DNA of 64,000 bases from the NCBI GenBank assembly GCA_006226425.1, contig SBGX01000018.1, positions 62,001 through 126,000 on the forward strand. Reading direction: 5' to 3'. A program made the translations under genes and the position numbers. Positions within the stretch are counted from its first letter, which is position 1. Every line of letters starts with the position of its first letter. This document shows positions 27,201 to 35,393 of this stretch, piece by piece. Under the pieces are notes generated by a model. That model saw only the letters and a program-made list of their open reading frames with translations. It was not told the DNA's origin and ran no database searches. This DNA comes from Bacteroidota bacterium (GTDB taxonomy: Bacteria; Bacteroidota; Bacteroidia; Flavobacteriales_D; Crocinitomicaceae).

Positions 27201-29960
27201 CTGAGATTGATCATCCTGAACAATCGCCTGATATTTGCCTGAGGCATCAGAATAGACATAATAACTCCTATTCGGATTAATTTCGTCAGTGACACTCAGA
27301 AAGCGATTGGGCAATATATCTGTCACCTGATCACAATCATTGTCATTATCTAATAGTGTATTTCCAGAAATCACATGACTCAAATAATTAGGGTCATCGG
27401 AATCAATATTAAAAGTTGGCTGACAATCTTCCATTGCAGAATAACCCGCAATTCCTTCAACAATTCGAATGCGCTGATCCGGACTCACGTTAATTACAGA
27501 ACTGATATTTCCTGTTGGCCAAATCACCTCTACTTTGGAAATCGTATTAGAATTGGTTCCAAGTCCAAAATGAGCCTTTAAGTTTCGACTTCCTCCTTGA
27601 GTTGAGATGTATTGATATGAACTCCAATTCCAAATACCTGAGACCAAATAGCCTACCCGAACTTTCGCCCCGAGCCCAGACATATTATTGCCCGATGCAA
27701 CACAGCTCACTTCCAACCAATGTTTTCTAGGGCTTACATTCTGAAAAAGACTATTATTTGCAGCAGGAGTTCCAAAATAATTTAATACATACAAATCCAA
27801 ATCACCATCCTTATCATAATCAAACAATGTTGCCCGTTTCGATTCTCTTTTTCCATCCTGAACTGCAAAATCGTATTCAGATTTCCTGAAACTACCATCC
27901 CCGTTATTTAAGTAAAGGTCATTTGTGTGCAAATTGGCAACAAACAAATCGAGATCTCCATCATTGTCAATATCTCCCCAAGCTCCCCCTCCTTCACTAT
28001 CATTCCGGTCATTTACAATTGCTCCAGACAAAACTTTGGTAAAAGTCACGTCCATCATGACAGAACCATCATTTCGATATAGTAGATTCTTTTGCCCCTG
28101 ACTTCTGGCAACGAACATATCCAGATCATTATCGTTATCATAGTCTACCAAATCTACTTTATATGCAAGTCCCTCAAAAATTTCACTCTTAATCAAATCA
28201 GAATTCATTTTCTGAAAAGCGTATTGAGCAGTAGTACTTGCGTTCATGTAAACTCTGGTCTCTCCTCCTGTAATGACCACATCAGGTTTCCCATCATTAT
28301 TCAAATCTCCGACTGCTACGGCCCGATCCTCATCCGAAAAATCTTTTAGCATCTCTTCTACACCACTGACTCTGGCATTAAAGAATCCACTTGTATTGTC
28401 GTAGGCATAGAAAAAATGATCCTGATCTTTATTGATAATTAATAATTCCAAGTTTCCGTTTCCGTTGAAATCGGCAAAAACTGCTTCCTGAGATAAACCC
28501 ATTAGTTCTGATGACGGATCTATAGACCTCCTAAAACTTCCATCCCCAAGGTTTACGTACAATTGATTGCTTACCGTCTCGCTTGATCTAGCTACGTAAA
28601 TATCCAAATCATTATCTCCATCTATATCAGCGGTAATAACACATTCGGCTCCTCCAGGGTCACTTGCCAACCCCTCTTTAATTCCATTGATTCGTGAAAA
28701 GGTTTTGTCACAATTATTTTGGAAATACAAGTTTGTCGATTCCAAATTATTATTGCTTGGCAAACCTGTGGCCACATAGATATCATCATCTCCATCATTA
28801 TCAAAATCCTCAACTGCTGCATAAAAACTGTTCATTGACTCATTGCCTACCGGAGAAGCCACCACTTTTTTAAACATTGTACCTCCTATACTTCCGTCAT
28901 TGGTCAAAAAACCTCCCTGTAGTACCTTCTGTCCAGTATTACAAGGATCTAACCAATACTTGAGTTGCCTCTCCGGCCTGGAATCGGTATCCCATGAGTA
29001 ATCTAATCTTCCAAAAAATGCTGGACAAGATTTTTTTGGGTACGCTGGAGGACCGTCCAAGTTATTACATTTAGCTCTAGCGATAATATCAAAATCATAG
29101 GCCCCAAAACCCCAAACTTGGCCTATTAAGTTTCCTTCCCTGTTCATCGCTGGTCCTCCGGAAGCCCCTCCCCCTGGAGTAGATAGACCATAGATATAAG
29201 TATCAGTCTCCTGAACATAATATGCATGACGTCTTTCTCTATCATTTTCTGTATCAAGTATTGAACCAAACTCCTCATATACATTAATAAGTGGAGCACT
29301 GAATGTTCCTACCTTCATTGGCTCACTATTTGGGTGTCCGATCCAGGCACCTCCTATATATTTGTTTCCCGTCACGTCCCAGCCAGCAAAATAGGGAATG
29401 AAGGCTTCTCCTGTCAAAGGATCAATTTTACCGTGAAAAAATTCTGAATCGTATAACTCAAAAAGAGCAAAATCGCTTGTATCATTATTTGCTACTAACC
29501 TTGCTCCACATGTGTAAATAGGCTCGTAACTTTCTGTTGACTCCATGCAACCAGTTGCCTCATAACCCCATATAAAAACAAAATGTGGAGCCTCCCGGTT
29601 GTTTGGATCTAATGCATCCATTTTTTCTCCGTTTTCAGACGCCCCTCTCAAGCAATGATTGGCAGTCAAAAAATAAAGCTTTCCATCATTACAAGTATTC
29701 CTAACCAAGGTTCCAGAGCAACTACTTACGTTCGAATTACTTCCTTCCTTTTTTACAAACATCATATTTGCCACCCCCCTTCTTTGAATTCCCCAATCGT
29801 CACCGGGCGGACATTTAGAGCTAATGTTCTGATGAATCAATGGAGATTCATCCGGATTAAATTTTAGATGATCATAAATAGTCTGTGGCTTGTTACAATC
29901 TTGTCCTAAGGAGAAAAAGTAAATGGTTGCAAAAGCAAACAAAACGGTCATTTTTTTCAT
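24231..29960 (-). CDS. Giant T9SS cargo: S1-type protease domain, FG-GAP repeats, ASPIC/UnbV, PKD, sorting domain
   Basis: A 1909-residue secreted multidomain protein. Signal peptide at 1-20. Residues about 45-340 are a trypsin-fold protease like lysyl endopeptidases: YFLTANHC (His102), NDTSDFALFEL (Asp163), PGGGASGGP (Ser267), with several paired cysteines. Seven FG-GAP/VCBS calcium-type repeats follow (from DFDNDGDDD at about 385 to DYDKDGDLD), then an ASPIC/UnbV domain (GLGAKVRV ... VEVIWPTG), Ig/DUF11-like modules with SYDPNDI, a PKD domain (VWDFGDGTV), a propeller-like segment, and a C-terminal type A T9SS sorting domain (VVYPNPAGDG to the end). It should be exported through T9SS and anchored or released. 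The gene is AT-richer than its neighbours, suggesting transfer or rapid evolution. Confidence 0.85.
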   Translation of the reverse strand: MKKMTVLFAFATIYFFSLGQDCNKPQTIYDHLKFNPDESPLIHQNISSKCPPGDDWGIQRRGVANMMFVKKEGSNSNVSSCSGTLVRNTCNDGKLYFLTANHCLRGASENGEKMDALDPNNREAPHFVFIWGYEATGCMESTESYEPIYTCGARLVANNDTSDFALFELYDSEFFHGKIDPLTGEAFIPYFAGWDVTGNKYIGGAWIGHPNSEPMKVGTFSAPLINVYEEFGSILDTENDRERRHAYYVQETDTYIYGLSTPGGGASGGPAMNREGNLIGQVWGFGAYDFDIIARAKCNNLDGPPAYPKKSCPAFFGRLDYSWDTDSRPERQLKYWLDPCNTGQKVLQGGFLTNDGSIGGTMFKKVVASPVGNESMNSFYAAVEDFDNDGDDDIYVATGLPSNNNLESTNLYFQNNCDKTFSRINGIKEGLASDPGGAECVITADIDGDNDLDIYVARSSETVSNQLYVNLGDGSFRRSIDPSSELMGLSQEAVFADFNGNGNLELLIINKDQDHFFYAYDNTSGFFNARVSGVEEMLKDFSDEDRAVAVGDLNNDGKPDVVITGGETRVYMNASTTAQYAFQKMNSDLIKSEIFEGLAYKVDLVDYDNDNDLDMFVARSQGQKNLLYRNDGSVMMDVTFTKVLSGAIVNDRNDSEGGGAWGDIDNDGDLDLFVANLHTNDLYLNNGDGSFRKSEYDFAVQDGKRESKRATLFDYDKDGDLDLYVLNYFGTPAANNSLFQNVSPRKHWLEVSCVASGNNMSGLGAKVRVGYLVSGIWNWSSYQYISTQGGSRNLKAHFGLGTNSNTISKVEVIWPTGNISSVINVSPDQRIRIVEGIAGYSAMEDCQPTFNIDSDDPNYLSHVISGNTLLDNDNDCDQVTDILPNRFLSVTDEINPNRSYYVYSDASGKYQAIVQDDQSQYTLTSVVSSNDNYNSKSCLPLINDSYTGVVTGGDEKNFYFTMKDASCKDLEINMMPFYPSPYQAPCPNNKLSYCFSIMNNGKPVRSAQITILFDEAVNINEYNIDENGNHFKIDSREGNKLIGTIDYIPSGASSQFCIQNVKIRGSISPGYVVRNKVDVTWLCNNERQMMGPLEYAEQASCSYDPNDISLLSPKACMPEGAVMKGEELVYQVRFQNIGSGPAYDVEILNQLDPSFDLATFRILASSHDITHMQVSQDNMLSILFKDIILPYKSIDDELSNGYVIYAIKPKQNVLDKTKIQNSAEIYFDRNDAVKTNILHHLVVDEIDQSTVNFTYVNLGCEGVQFRMTENNKTELYGIHDKVGSSNGNGSGCTIDPNGLVWDFGDGTVVRGTTTPAHLYTSADYKEYEVSLGYFDCCGNFRTVRKKVTVGSPRMARLSASPDKSFYCEGEQILFEIHGLETSKYSLGEDAIVDYHWSVESAGGDFSTQIIGANDQPNALIEVLPEVYGTDLLSVVVTNACGQERKLSHLIEVRRCCDSGESGVLYAMEKTTMGYDHLKVPLNDLNQVNTDDYCGVDAINVVQDLKKGSSTTDDMGDYYFVSNGEIYKFGIEHCQLRALIRTLTTVIDLQELEFDAERQSLWTLGYDQHHDIYSLLEWKLKEWTASFGEELILVQKIDLNNQKPIIGSSSLDSKNGFYYYSIGSVESEDMTSGNRMSHIVVEVDLNKGIYRLIKVNDRHVSDAMVEINSNLMFGLGEMEYHDGYLYGILNHYVEERSSLINPGSETIHDNEFVGKPLGLQSPFQTIYRKDLVKLNPANGFFSTIIEGVLTDQISSSTFDHIAGIYYITISQGSKIMEIDVASGIAVERVGGVSITKPSRSFVELEFVSCGERKLESIQPEITIDEVAQKNVVVYPNPAGDGHYNVTVLDSHLQTTSVYRLQVLNVFGQIIVDKVCNEERTEIDISMFAKGVYYLRMDDGREVQVKRIISR

Positions 29961-30222
29961 AGCCTTTCTTATATAAATATGTAAAGTTGTTACGTAGTAA
30001 CAATATTAGGAAATTCTCCTAGTAAACTTCTTGCCAAATTAACCAATGAACACTTTGGATTTATAACTGGGGGTATTTTAGATACCCAAACTATGCAAGA
30101 AAGAACTAGAGCCACTTACATTATTTTAAGATTCATACAGGTCACATGTACCCCTCTTATTGTTATGAATTTTTATGAAACATGGAATTTGAACTCAGCC
30201 CCATTTTCAGCCCTGACAAAAC
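29961..30222. other. Intergenic region with three consecutive inverted repeats
   Basis: No gene seen. TTGTTAC-GTA-GTAACAA (29987-30003), TAGGA-N5-TCCTA (30007-30021) and GGGTAT-N5-ATACCC (30071-30087) lie upstream of the giant gene. No clear promoter match was found in it. Confidence 0.6.
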
Positions 30223-30253
30223 AAAAAAGACCACCCTATTATGAAGAATGGTC
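30223..30253 (-). terminator. Rho-independent terminator of tRNA-Arg
   Basis: On the minus strand GACCATTC pairs with GGGTGGTC (two G-U pairs) around a nine-base loop, followed by TTTTTTG; it begins 11 bases after the tRNA 3' end. Confidence 0.75.
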
Positions 30254-30263
30254 CTTTTATTAG

Positions 30264-30337
30264 TGACCCCGGCAGGATTCTAACCTGCAACCGCTGGAGC
30301 CGAAATCCAGTGCTCTATACAGTTGAGCTACGGAGCC
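30264..30337 (-). tRNA. tRNA-Arg (anticodon UCG) with altered elbow
   Basis: A 74-base cloverleaf without encoded CCA. Acceptor GGCTCCG pairs with CGGGGTC (two G-U pairs) and the discriminator is A; D stem GCTC/GAGC; anticodon stem CTGGA/TCCAG with loop TTTCGGC, anticodon TCG reading CGA; T stem GCAGG/CCTGC. The D-loop has GT where G18G19 is normal, and the T-loop reads TTAGAAT instead of TTCGAAT, so G19-C56 appears replaced by U19-A56. All four stems pair, so it looks functional. Confidence 0.9.
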
Positions 30338-30380
30338 TAATCGGAACATCGGTAAGGCCTACCTTTGTTTCCGCTTTCAT

Positions 30381-30422
30381 CTCGTTGAAACTGGTCTGTT
30401 TCAATGAGGGAACACAAAATTA
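30381..30422 (-). promoter_or_regulatory. tRNA-Arg promoter element and leader hairpin
   Basis: Minus-strand TAATTTTG (30422-30415) is a perfect -7 element; transcription would start near 30408. The leader then forms an 11-base-pair stem, 30381-30391 with 30398-30408 (TTGAAAC/GTTTCAA core), about 44 bases before the mature tRNA. Confidence 0.45.
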
Positions 30423-30497
30423 GCTATTTTTCGAGTTCCGTGCGCGCCCGAAAGAAAAAAATCAAATATTTTTACAGTCTTAGCGTTAGCATTGTCC

Positions 30498-32813
30498 ATG
30501 AGCAAGCTTTTTTCTTTTCTTGTTTTCCTCGCATCATTCCATTGGGGGTGGAGTCAAATTCCAACTGGTCAATGGCGCCTGCACAGTGCACCGAAAGCCA
30601 TCGATGTGGCTGTTGGAAACGGGCTGGTTTTTGCTGCCTTGGAAAATGGCCTGGTCGAATATGATCCGGAATCCAAAGAAGTGACTTCCTGGACCCAGGT
30701 GAACGCGCTTTCCGATATCCAGGTGAGTTGTATTTGGTTTGACGAGGGAAGCTCCTCCTTTTTTGTTGGGTATGTCAATGGTAACATCGATCGGATAAAA
30801 GATAACCGGGTCTACAATATCCCGGCAATTAAACTGGCCAATGTGCAGGGAAGTAAGCGTGTCAACAGCTTCTATTCGCACGGCTCCCTGGTTTATGCGG
30901 CCACGGATTTAGGAATTGTTGTGATCGATCCTTCTCAAGACGAAGTTCGCGACACTTACTATCCGTCCAAAAACCTGGACCCAATTACGCAGGTATTAAT
31001 TCACGAGGATACCATCTATGCGCTAACTTCACATGAATTGCTTCGAAGTCTGCGGACAAATCCCGTATTGGCAGACGTCAACCAATGGAAAAGTGACAAC
31101 CGACTCAGCTATCAAACAGACAATAGCTATGAAGGTCTTTTGCTCTGGAATTCAAAACTCTATACAGCACTGAAGACACCTGAATATGGTGGAGATCAGA
31201 TCATCCGCTTTGATGATGCTTCACTGCAATCCATGATTTCACTTCCCTTTGAAGTCGAGATCAAATCCTTTCGGGTCACTCAGAACAAGTTGTATCTGGC
31301 TCTTTCGGACGGGCTTCTCGTTTTTGATCAGGCCTTTGATTTCACGGAAGTTTACAACAATTTACCCTTCGAATTCAGTACGGCGGTCCGAGCCGGAACG
31401 TATTTGGATGGCAATACTTATATCGCTGATCACAACAATGGACTTGTACGTTTCGGATTGGATGGCTATCATCAGTTAAAGGTACCTGGTCCACCGAAGA
31501 ATCAGTACTTTTCGCTGAACGGAGCAAAGAATAAAATAACGGTTGCCGGAGGAGTGATCAATAAAGCATCTTTTACCTACAGTCGGGCCGGGGCTTATAT
31601 CTTTGAGGACGAAAATTGGCAACTCTTTGACGCCAATCAGGGAAGCTGGTCCGATGATCGGGTCTGGGACATTTCCGCAGCTGCCATCAATCCAAATAAC
31701 ACGAATCAAATCGCTATTGGAGGCTATTGCATTGATCCACTCTTCTTGATCGAAGACGGAAAATCAATCGCTTCCAGTTTTGACGAAAATAACTCAAGCC
31801 TGGAAAGAACCACTCTGGGGAACGGATTCATCTGTATCTCCGACATGGAATATGATAGCCGCGGAAATTTATGGATCGTTAACTGTTACGCTGATGAACC
31901 TTTAAAAGTCCGCACCAAGGACGGAAAATGGTATTCCTTCCCTACCGGAATCAACTCCAAAGCGAAATTTGCGGGAAGAATGGCTATTGATCAAAATGGA
32001 AATAAATGGTTCGCCATCCAGGACCAGGGGATTTTTGGATACAACGACGGTGGTACGATCGATGACCCCTCCGATGACCAGTGGGTACAAATTGATGAAG
32101 GGGAAAATACAGGCGCTTTGCCAACCACCAGCGTCACTGCCCTCGCCGTTGATCAGGACAACGAAATTTGGATTGGGACAAGTAATGGTTTTGCCATTCT
32201 ATACAACAGTTCATCCGCCTTCGACGCAGCGTTGGGAGAGTATAACACCCAACGCATCAAGATTGAGTATGAAGGCAACGTAGAATACCTACTCGGTAAC
32301 ACGAGCATCACCGACATTGAAATCGACGGAGGAAATCGAAAATGGATCGGAACTGCTAATGCGGGTATCTTCCTACTTTCTGCCGACGGACTCGAAATCA
32401 TCCAGAGTTTCACCAAAGAAAACAGTCCTTTAATCTCCAACAATATTGTTGATATGCACTTTCAGGAGCAGAGTGGAGAATTGTTTATCATTACGGATGA
32501 AGGACTTGTTTCTTATCGGAGTGATGCCTCCACCGGAGACAATTCTTACAGCGATGTGAAAGTCTTTCCCAATCCGGTCAAGGAAAACTTCAATGGGCTG
32601 ATCACCATTCAGGGGATCAAAGGAGACTCAGATGTGAAGTTTACCGACATTTCAGGCAATCTGGTGTACCAAACCACTTCCAATGGGGGAACAGCTGTCT
32701 GGAACGGAAAGAATCTATTGGGAGAGGCCGTTCAGGCCGGAGTGTACTTAATCTGGACAGCATCCAATCAAGAAAAGGGAAGGAAGGTCGGAAAAGTCGT
32801 GATCTTAAACTAA
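30498..32813 (+). CDS. porZ: T9SS protein PorZ
   Basis: A 771-residue exported protein. A signal peptide (LFSFLVFLASFHWGWSQ) is followed by IPTGQWRLHSAPKAIDVAVGNG and a series of beta-propeller repeats resembling two-component-regulator propellers (NGLVEYDPESKEVTSW; DIEIDGGNRKWIGTANAGIFLL), and a C-terminal Ig-like sorting-type domain (VFPNPVKEN). This architecture and the linkage to recO match PorZ, the surface protein that delivers anionic lipopolysaccharide to the T9SS attachment complex. The ATG at 30498 was chosen over a TTG two codons upstream. Five bases separate it from recO. It would support export of the cargo encoded at 24231-29960. Confidence 0.85.
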   Translation: MSKLFSFLVFLASFHWGWSQIPTGQWRLHSAPKAIDVAVGNGLVFAALENGLVEYDPESKEVTSWTQVNALSDIQVSCIWFDEGSSSFFVGYVNGNIDRIKDNRVYNIPAIKLANVQGSKRVNSFYSHGSLVYAATDLGIVVIDPSQDEVRDTYYPSKNLDPITQVLIHEDTIYALTSHELLRSLRTNPVLADVNQWKSDNRLSYQTDNSYEGLLLWNSKLYTALKTPEYGGDQIIRFDDASLQSMISLPFEVEIKSFRVTQNKLYLALSDGLLVFDQAFDFTEVYNNLPFEFSTAVRAGTYLDGNTYIADHNNGLVRFGLDGYHQLKVPGPPKNQYFSLNGAKNKITVAGGVINKASFTYSRAGAYIFEDENWQLFDANQGSWSDDRVWDISAAAINPNNTNQIAIGGYCIDPLFLIEDGKSIASSFDENNSSLERTTLGNGFICISDMEYDSRGNLWIVNCYADEPLKVRTKDGKWYSFPTGINSKAKFAGRMAIDQNGNKWFAIQDQGIFGYNDGGTIDDPSDDQWVQIDEGENTGALPTTSVTALAVDQDNEIWIGTSNGFAILYNSSSAFDAALGEYNTQRIKIEYEGNVEYLLGNTSITDIEIDGGNRKWIGTANAGIFLLSADGLEIIQSFTKENSPLISNNIVDMHFQEQSGELFIITDEGLVSYRSDASTGDNSYSDVKVFPNPVKENFNGLITIQGIKGDSDVKFTDISGNLVYQTTSNGGTAVWNGKNLLGEAVQAGVYLIWTASNQEKGRKVGKVVILN

Positions 32814-32818
32814 GTATT

Positions 32819-33538
32819 GTGAAGAACCTGGGAGAAGGGATTGTACTTTCACGAATCGCGTACTCGGAAAGCAGCTGGGTTATTCAGTGCTTCACCCGGG
32901 AACACGGTTTGAAGTCTTTCCTCGTGCAAGGTGGAAAGAAAAAATATGCTTCTCAGATTCAGGCACTCTCTCACATAGAGTTCTCCTACTCTCAAAAACA
33001 TGAAGATCAACTGGCGCGCATGTACGAGATTCAGGATGCCACCAATCAAAGTGCGATCCGCTTCGACCCTGTTCGATCCAGTATCTGCTTTTTCGAAGCC
33101 GAATTTGTCCGGCAATGCGTCCATGAAGGACACCCGGATCTTCCTCTCTACGATTTTCTTTGTCAAGAAATCCAATACCTCTCTGCGCATGATCAGCTGG
33201 CCAATTACGTAATCTACTGGGTTCTGGAAATGACCCGCTTGTTGGGTTTCCAACCGCAAGTAATTGACGATCGGGCGAACTACTTTGACCTGCAACAAGG
33301 AGAACTCGGATGGCAACGGGATCCCATGACAGATCCAAAACTTGTGATAGAAGATGAAACCGTACCGGTACTGGCACAATTACTGAAATTAAATAAGGAA
33401 GGAATCCTGCAGCAGGCGCTCCCTAAAGCTATCCGTCAACAGCTACTGGAACATCTTCTCCGATTCATGCGAACACAACACAACGCTTTTCGAGAGATTA
33501 AATCGCTCGCAGTTTATCAGACCCTTTGGTATGAATAA
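32819..33538 (+). CDS. recO: DNA repair protein RecO
   Basis: A 239-residue RecO: the N-terminal OB fold reads GEGIVLSRIAYSESSWVIQCFTREHGLKSFLVQG, followed by the helical domain with FFEAEFVRQCVHEG and LEMTRLLGFQPQ. RecO loads RecA with RecR and anneals single strands in the RecFOR pathway. The start is GTG, five bases after porZ, so the two form an operon. The C-terminal zinc-finger cysteines of some RecO proteins are absent. Confidence 0.92.
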   Translation: MKNLGEGIVLSRIAYSESSWVIQCFTREHGLKSFLVQGGKKKYASQIQALSHIEFSYSQKHEDQLARMYEIQDATNQSAIRFDPVRSSICFFEAEFVRQCVHEGHPDLPLYDFLCQEIQYLSAHDQLANYVIYWVLEMTRLLGFQPQVIDDRANYFDLQQGELGWQRDPMTDPKLVIEDETVPVLAQLLKLNKEGILQQALPKAIRQQLLEHLLRFMRTQHNAFREIKSLAVYQTLWYE

Positions 33539-33560
33539 AAAAAGTGCCAAAAAGGCACTT
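33536..33560 (-). terminator. Rho-independent terminator of the peptide-binding protein gene
   Basis: AAGTGCC (33542-33548) and GGCACTT (33554-33560) around AAAAA; on the minus strand the stem is followed by seven Ts. It lies at the junction with the convergent recO stop and may act weakly for recO as well. Confidence 0.8.
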
Positions 33561-33596
33561 TGCGCAAGCTGAGAGTATTTTAAAATTAAACGTGGC

Positions 33597-35315
33597 CTAT
33601 TTCTTAGGCTCTTTTATAAAGATACGAGAAAAATCCAAAATTTCCATGGAATTTGTCTCAAAATTCTTCACCTTCGAATTGATCATTGTAATGAAGTCAT
33701 CATTGATCAACGGCATAATGGCTGCATCATCAACCAATAACTGGTCACACTGAACAAAGAGGTTATTCCGTACTTTCGGATTACGTTCTTTCATGGAAGA
33801 CTTCAACAAACCGTCATATTTCGCTGAATTGTACTTCACCTGGTTCATGGTCGAGGAATTGCTTCCGATGTGATCACTTGAAAACAGTGTTAGGAAGTTT
33901 TCCGGATCTGGATAATCCGCAATCCATCCACCGCGCCAGAACTTGGCTTTCCCCTGGCTAATAGCATCGTCGCGTTCGGTAATAGAACAAAGACGAAGAT
34001 TCACTTCAACATTCAGGTTTCTTTTCAATTCATCTCTTACCCCTTCGGCTAACAGATACATGGATGTTCCCTTCTTGGTGTTCACATACAGGTCTAGTAC
34101 CGGAAAGTCTTTTCCTTTAGGGTAGCCCGCATCTGCCATCAATTTTTGTGCTTTGGCCGCGTCGAACTTGTGTCCTTTTACTCGCTCAGATGAAAAGCCT
34201 TCCATGTTCGGTACAAAACCATTCACACATGGGTACCCTTCTCCTTTCAAATATTCATTGACTATTTGGTTGCGATCAATTCCAATATTGAATGCGAGTC
34301 GAACGCGCTTATCATCAAAAGGTTTTGAACTGTGAGAAAATCCAAAATAAGTACAGCTCAAACTGTTCTTCGATTCAATCTTATGCTTAACGGTCTTTCC
34401 TTCCTGTGCCTCTTCCAGCGATCCAAGAATGTATTCAATTTCTTCCACTGGAATTTCCAAAACCAAATCAATCTTTCTGTTTCGGAAAGCCAACAACTCA
34501 CTTTTCTTGTTCTCCGCATAAGTCATGGTGACTTTTTCCAGGAACGGCATTTGGTTTCCGAAGGAATCTTTTTTCCAATAGTTATTATTCCTTTTGAGAA
34601 CAATTTTATCCTCTGCCCAAACATCCATCTGGAAAGGTCCCGTACCCACCGGGTGGCGAATCACATCCTTCCCATACTTCTCATAGGCTTCTTTTGGAAA
34701 TACCGCCAATCCGGAGTGTGTCAGTACCCGATCAAAACCTACGAATGGTTCTACCAGTTCAATGACAATTTCATTTCCGTTCACGATAATTCCACTCACC
34801 CCGCCTTCGTGTAACTTTTCTTTTGTTTTTTCCTGAAAATCGCGAGCTCCCTTCACCTTATCCACCAGCAGGTAACTCATTTCATTCAGTGCCAAACCAC
34901 TCGCTGCAAAATCCAGGGTGTATTTCACATCCTCGGCAGTCATTTCTCGTCCCTTCCCTCCAGAAAAGCATTCATCATCATGAAAATAGACTCCCTTTCG
35001 AACTTTCAGGGTAAACTTTTTGGCATCTGAGCTGACGGTGAATTCTTCTACCAAATTCCCCACCACCTTATTCTTTCTGAAATCAATTTTTAGGATGGTT
35101 TCAAAAATCTGAGAAGAAATGCGTTGGTTGTACACATCTGAAGTAGCCACTGGGAACAGGGATGTAATTTTCTCGGAAGACATCAGGCGAAATTCACCTC
35201 CATACTTCACCCCTCCCTTTCCTACAAGCTGAGAAACATCTACTTCATCTGTTGAGCAAGAAAGCACAGCCATCATAGCAATGGCTAACAAAAAAATCTT
35301 TCTTAATCTTAACAT
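33597..35315 (-). CDS. Peptide ABC transporter substrate-binding lipoprotein (SBP_bac_5)
   Basis: A 572-residue OppA/DppA-type solute-binding lipoprotein (lipobox MMAVLSC, Cys20). Seen: GGEFRLMSSEKITSLFPV near the start, NLVEEFTVSSDAKKFTLKVRKGVYFHDD, the family signature AEDVKYTLDFAAS, and VRLAFNIGIDRNQIV, WRGGWIADYPDPENFL later. It would bind oligopeptides outside the inner membrane. No permease or ATPase genes are nearby, so it is an orphan here. It has its own promoter and terminator. Confidence 0.9.
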   Translation of the reverse strand: MLRLRKIFLLAIAMMAVLSCSTDEVDVSQLVGKGGVKYGGEFRLMSSEKITSLFPVATSDVYNQRISSQIFETILKIDFRKNKVVGNLVEEFTVSSDAKKFTLKVRKGVYFHDDECFSGGKGREMTAEDVKYTLDFAASGLALNEMSYLLVDKVKGARDFQEKTKEKLHEGGVSGIIVNGNEIVIELVEPFVGFDRVLTHSGLAVFPKEAYEKYGKDVIRHPVGTGPFQMDVWAEDKIVLKRNNNYWKKDSFGNQMPFLEKVTMTYAENKKSELLAFRNRKIDLVLEIPVEEIEYILGSLEEAQEGKTVKHKIESKNSLSCTYFGFSHSSKPFDDKRVRLAFNIGIDRNQIVNEYLKGEGYPCVNGFVPNMEGFSSERVKGHKFDAAKAQKLMADAGYPKGKDFPVLDLYVNTKKGTSMYLLAEGVRDELKRNLNVEVNLRLCSITERDDAISQGKAKFWRGGWIADYPDPENFLTLFSSDHIGSNSSTMNQVKYNSAKYDGLLKSSMKERNPKVRNNLFVQCDQLLVDDAAIMPLINDDFITMINSKVKNFETNSMEILDFSRIFIKEPKK

Positions 35316-35332
35316 TTTAATGCTTTGGAGAA

Positions 35333-35340
35333 CAAATATA
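35333..35340 (-). promoter_or_regulatory. -7 element of the peptide-binding protein gene
   Basis: Perfect TAnnTTTG match on the minus strand (TATATTTG), 17 bases before the ATG at 35315. Confidence 0.5.
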
Positions 35341-35393
35341 TAAAATTATCCGATGTTTTGTCCAATTTGAACGAATACTTTGAAGCTGTTTTG

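Noticed and set aside
24126-30337. Genomic island integrated at tRNA-Arg carrying the giant gene
   Set aside because: No integrase was seen, and no copy of the tRNA 3' end was noticed near 24126-24230, so the tRNA location alone is not enough.
32849-33379. Two long minus-strand frames (176 and 161 codons) inside recO
   Set aside because: They are antisense shadows of recO with no recognisable domain or start signals.
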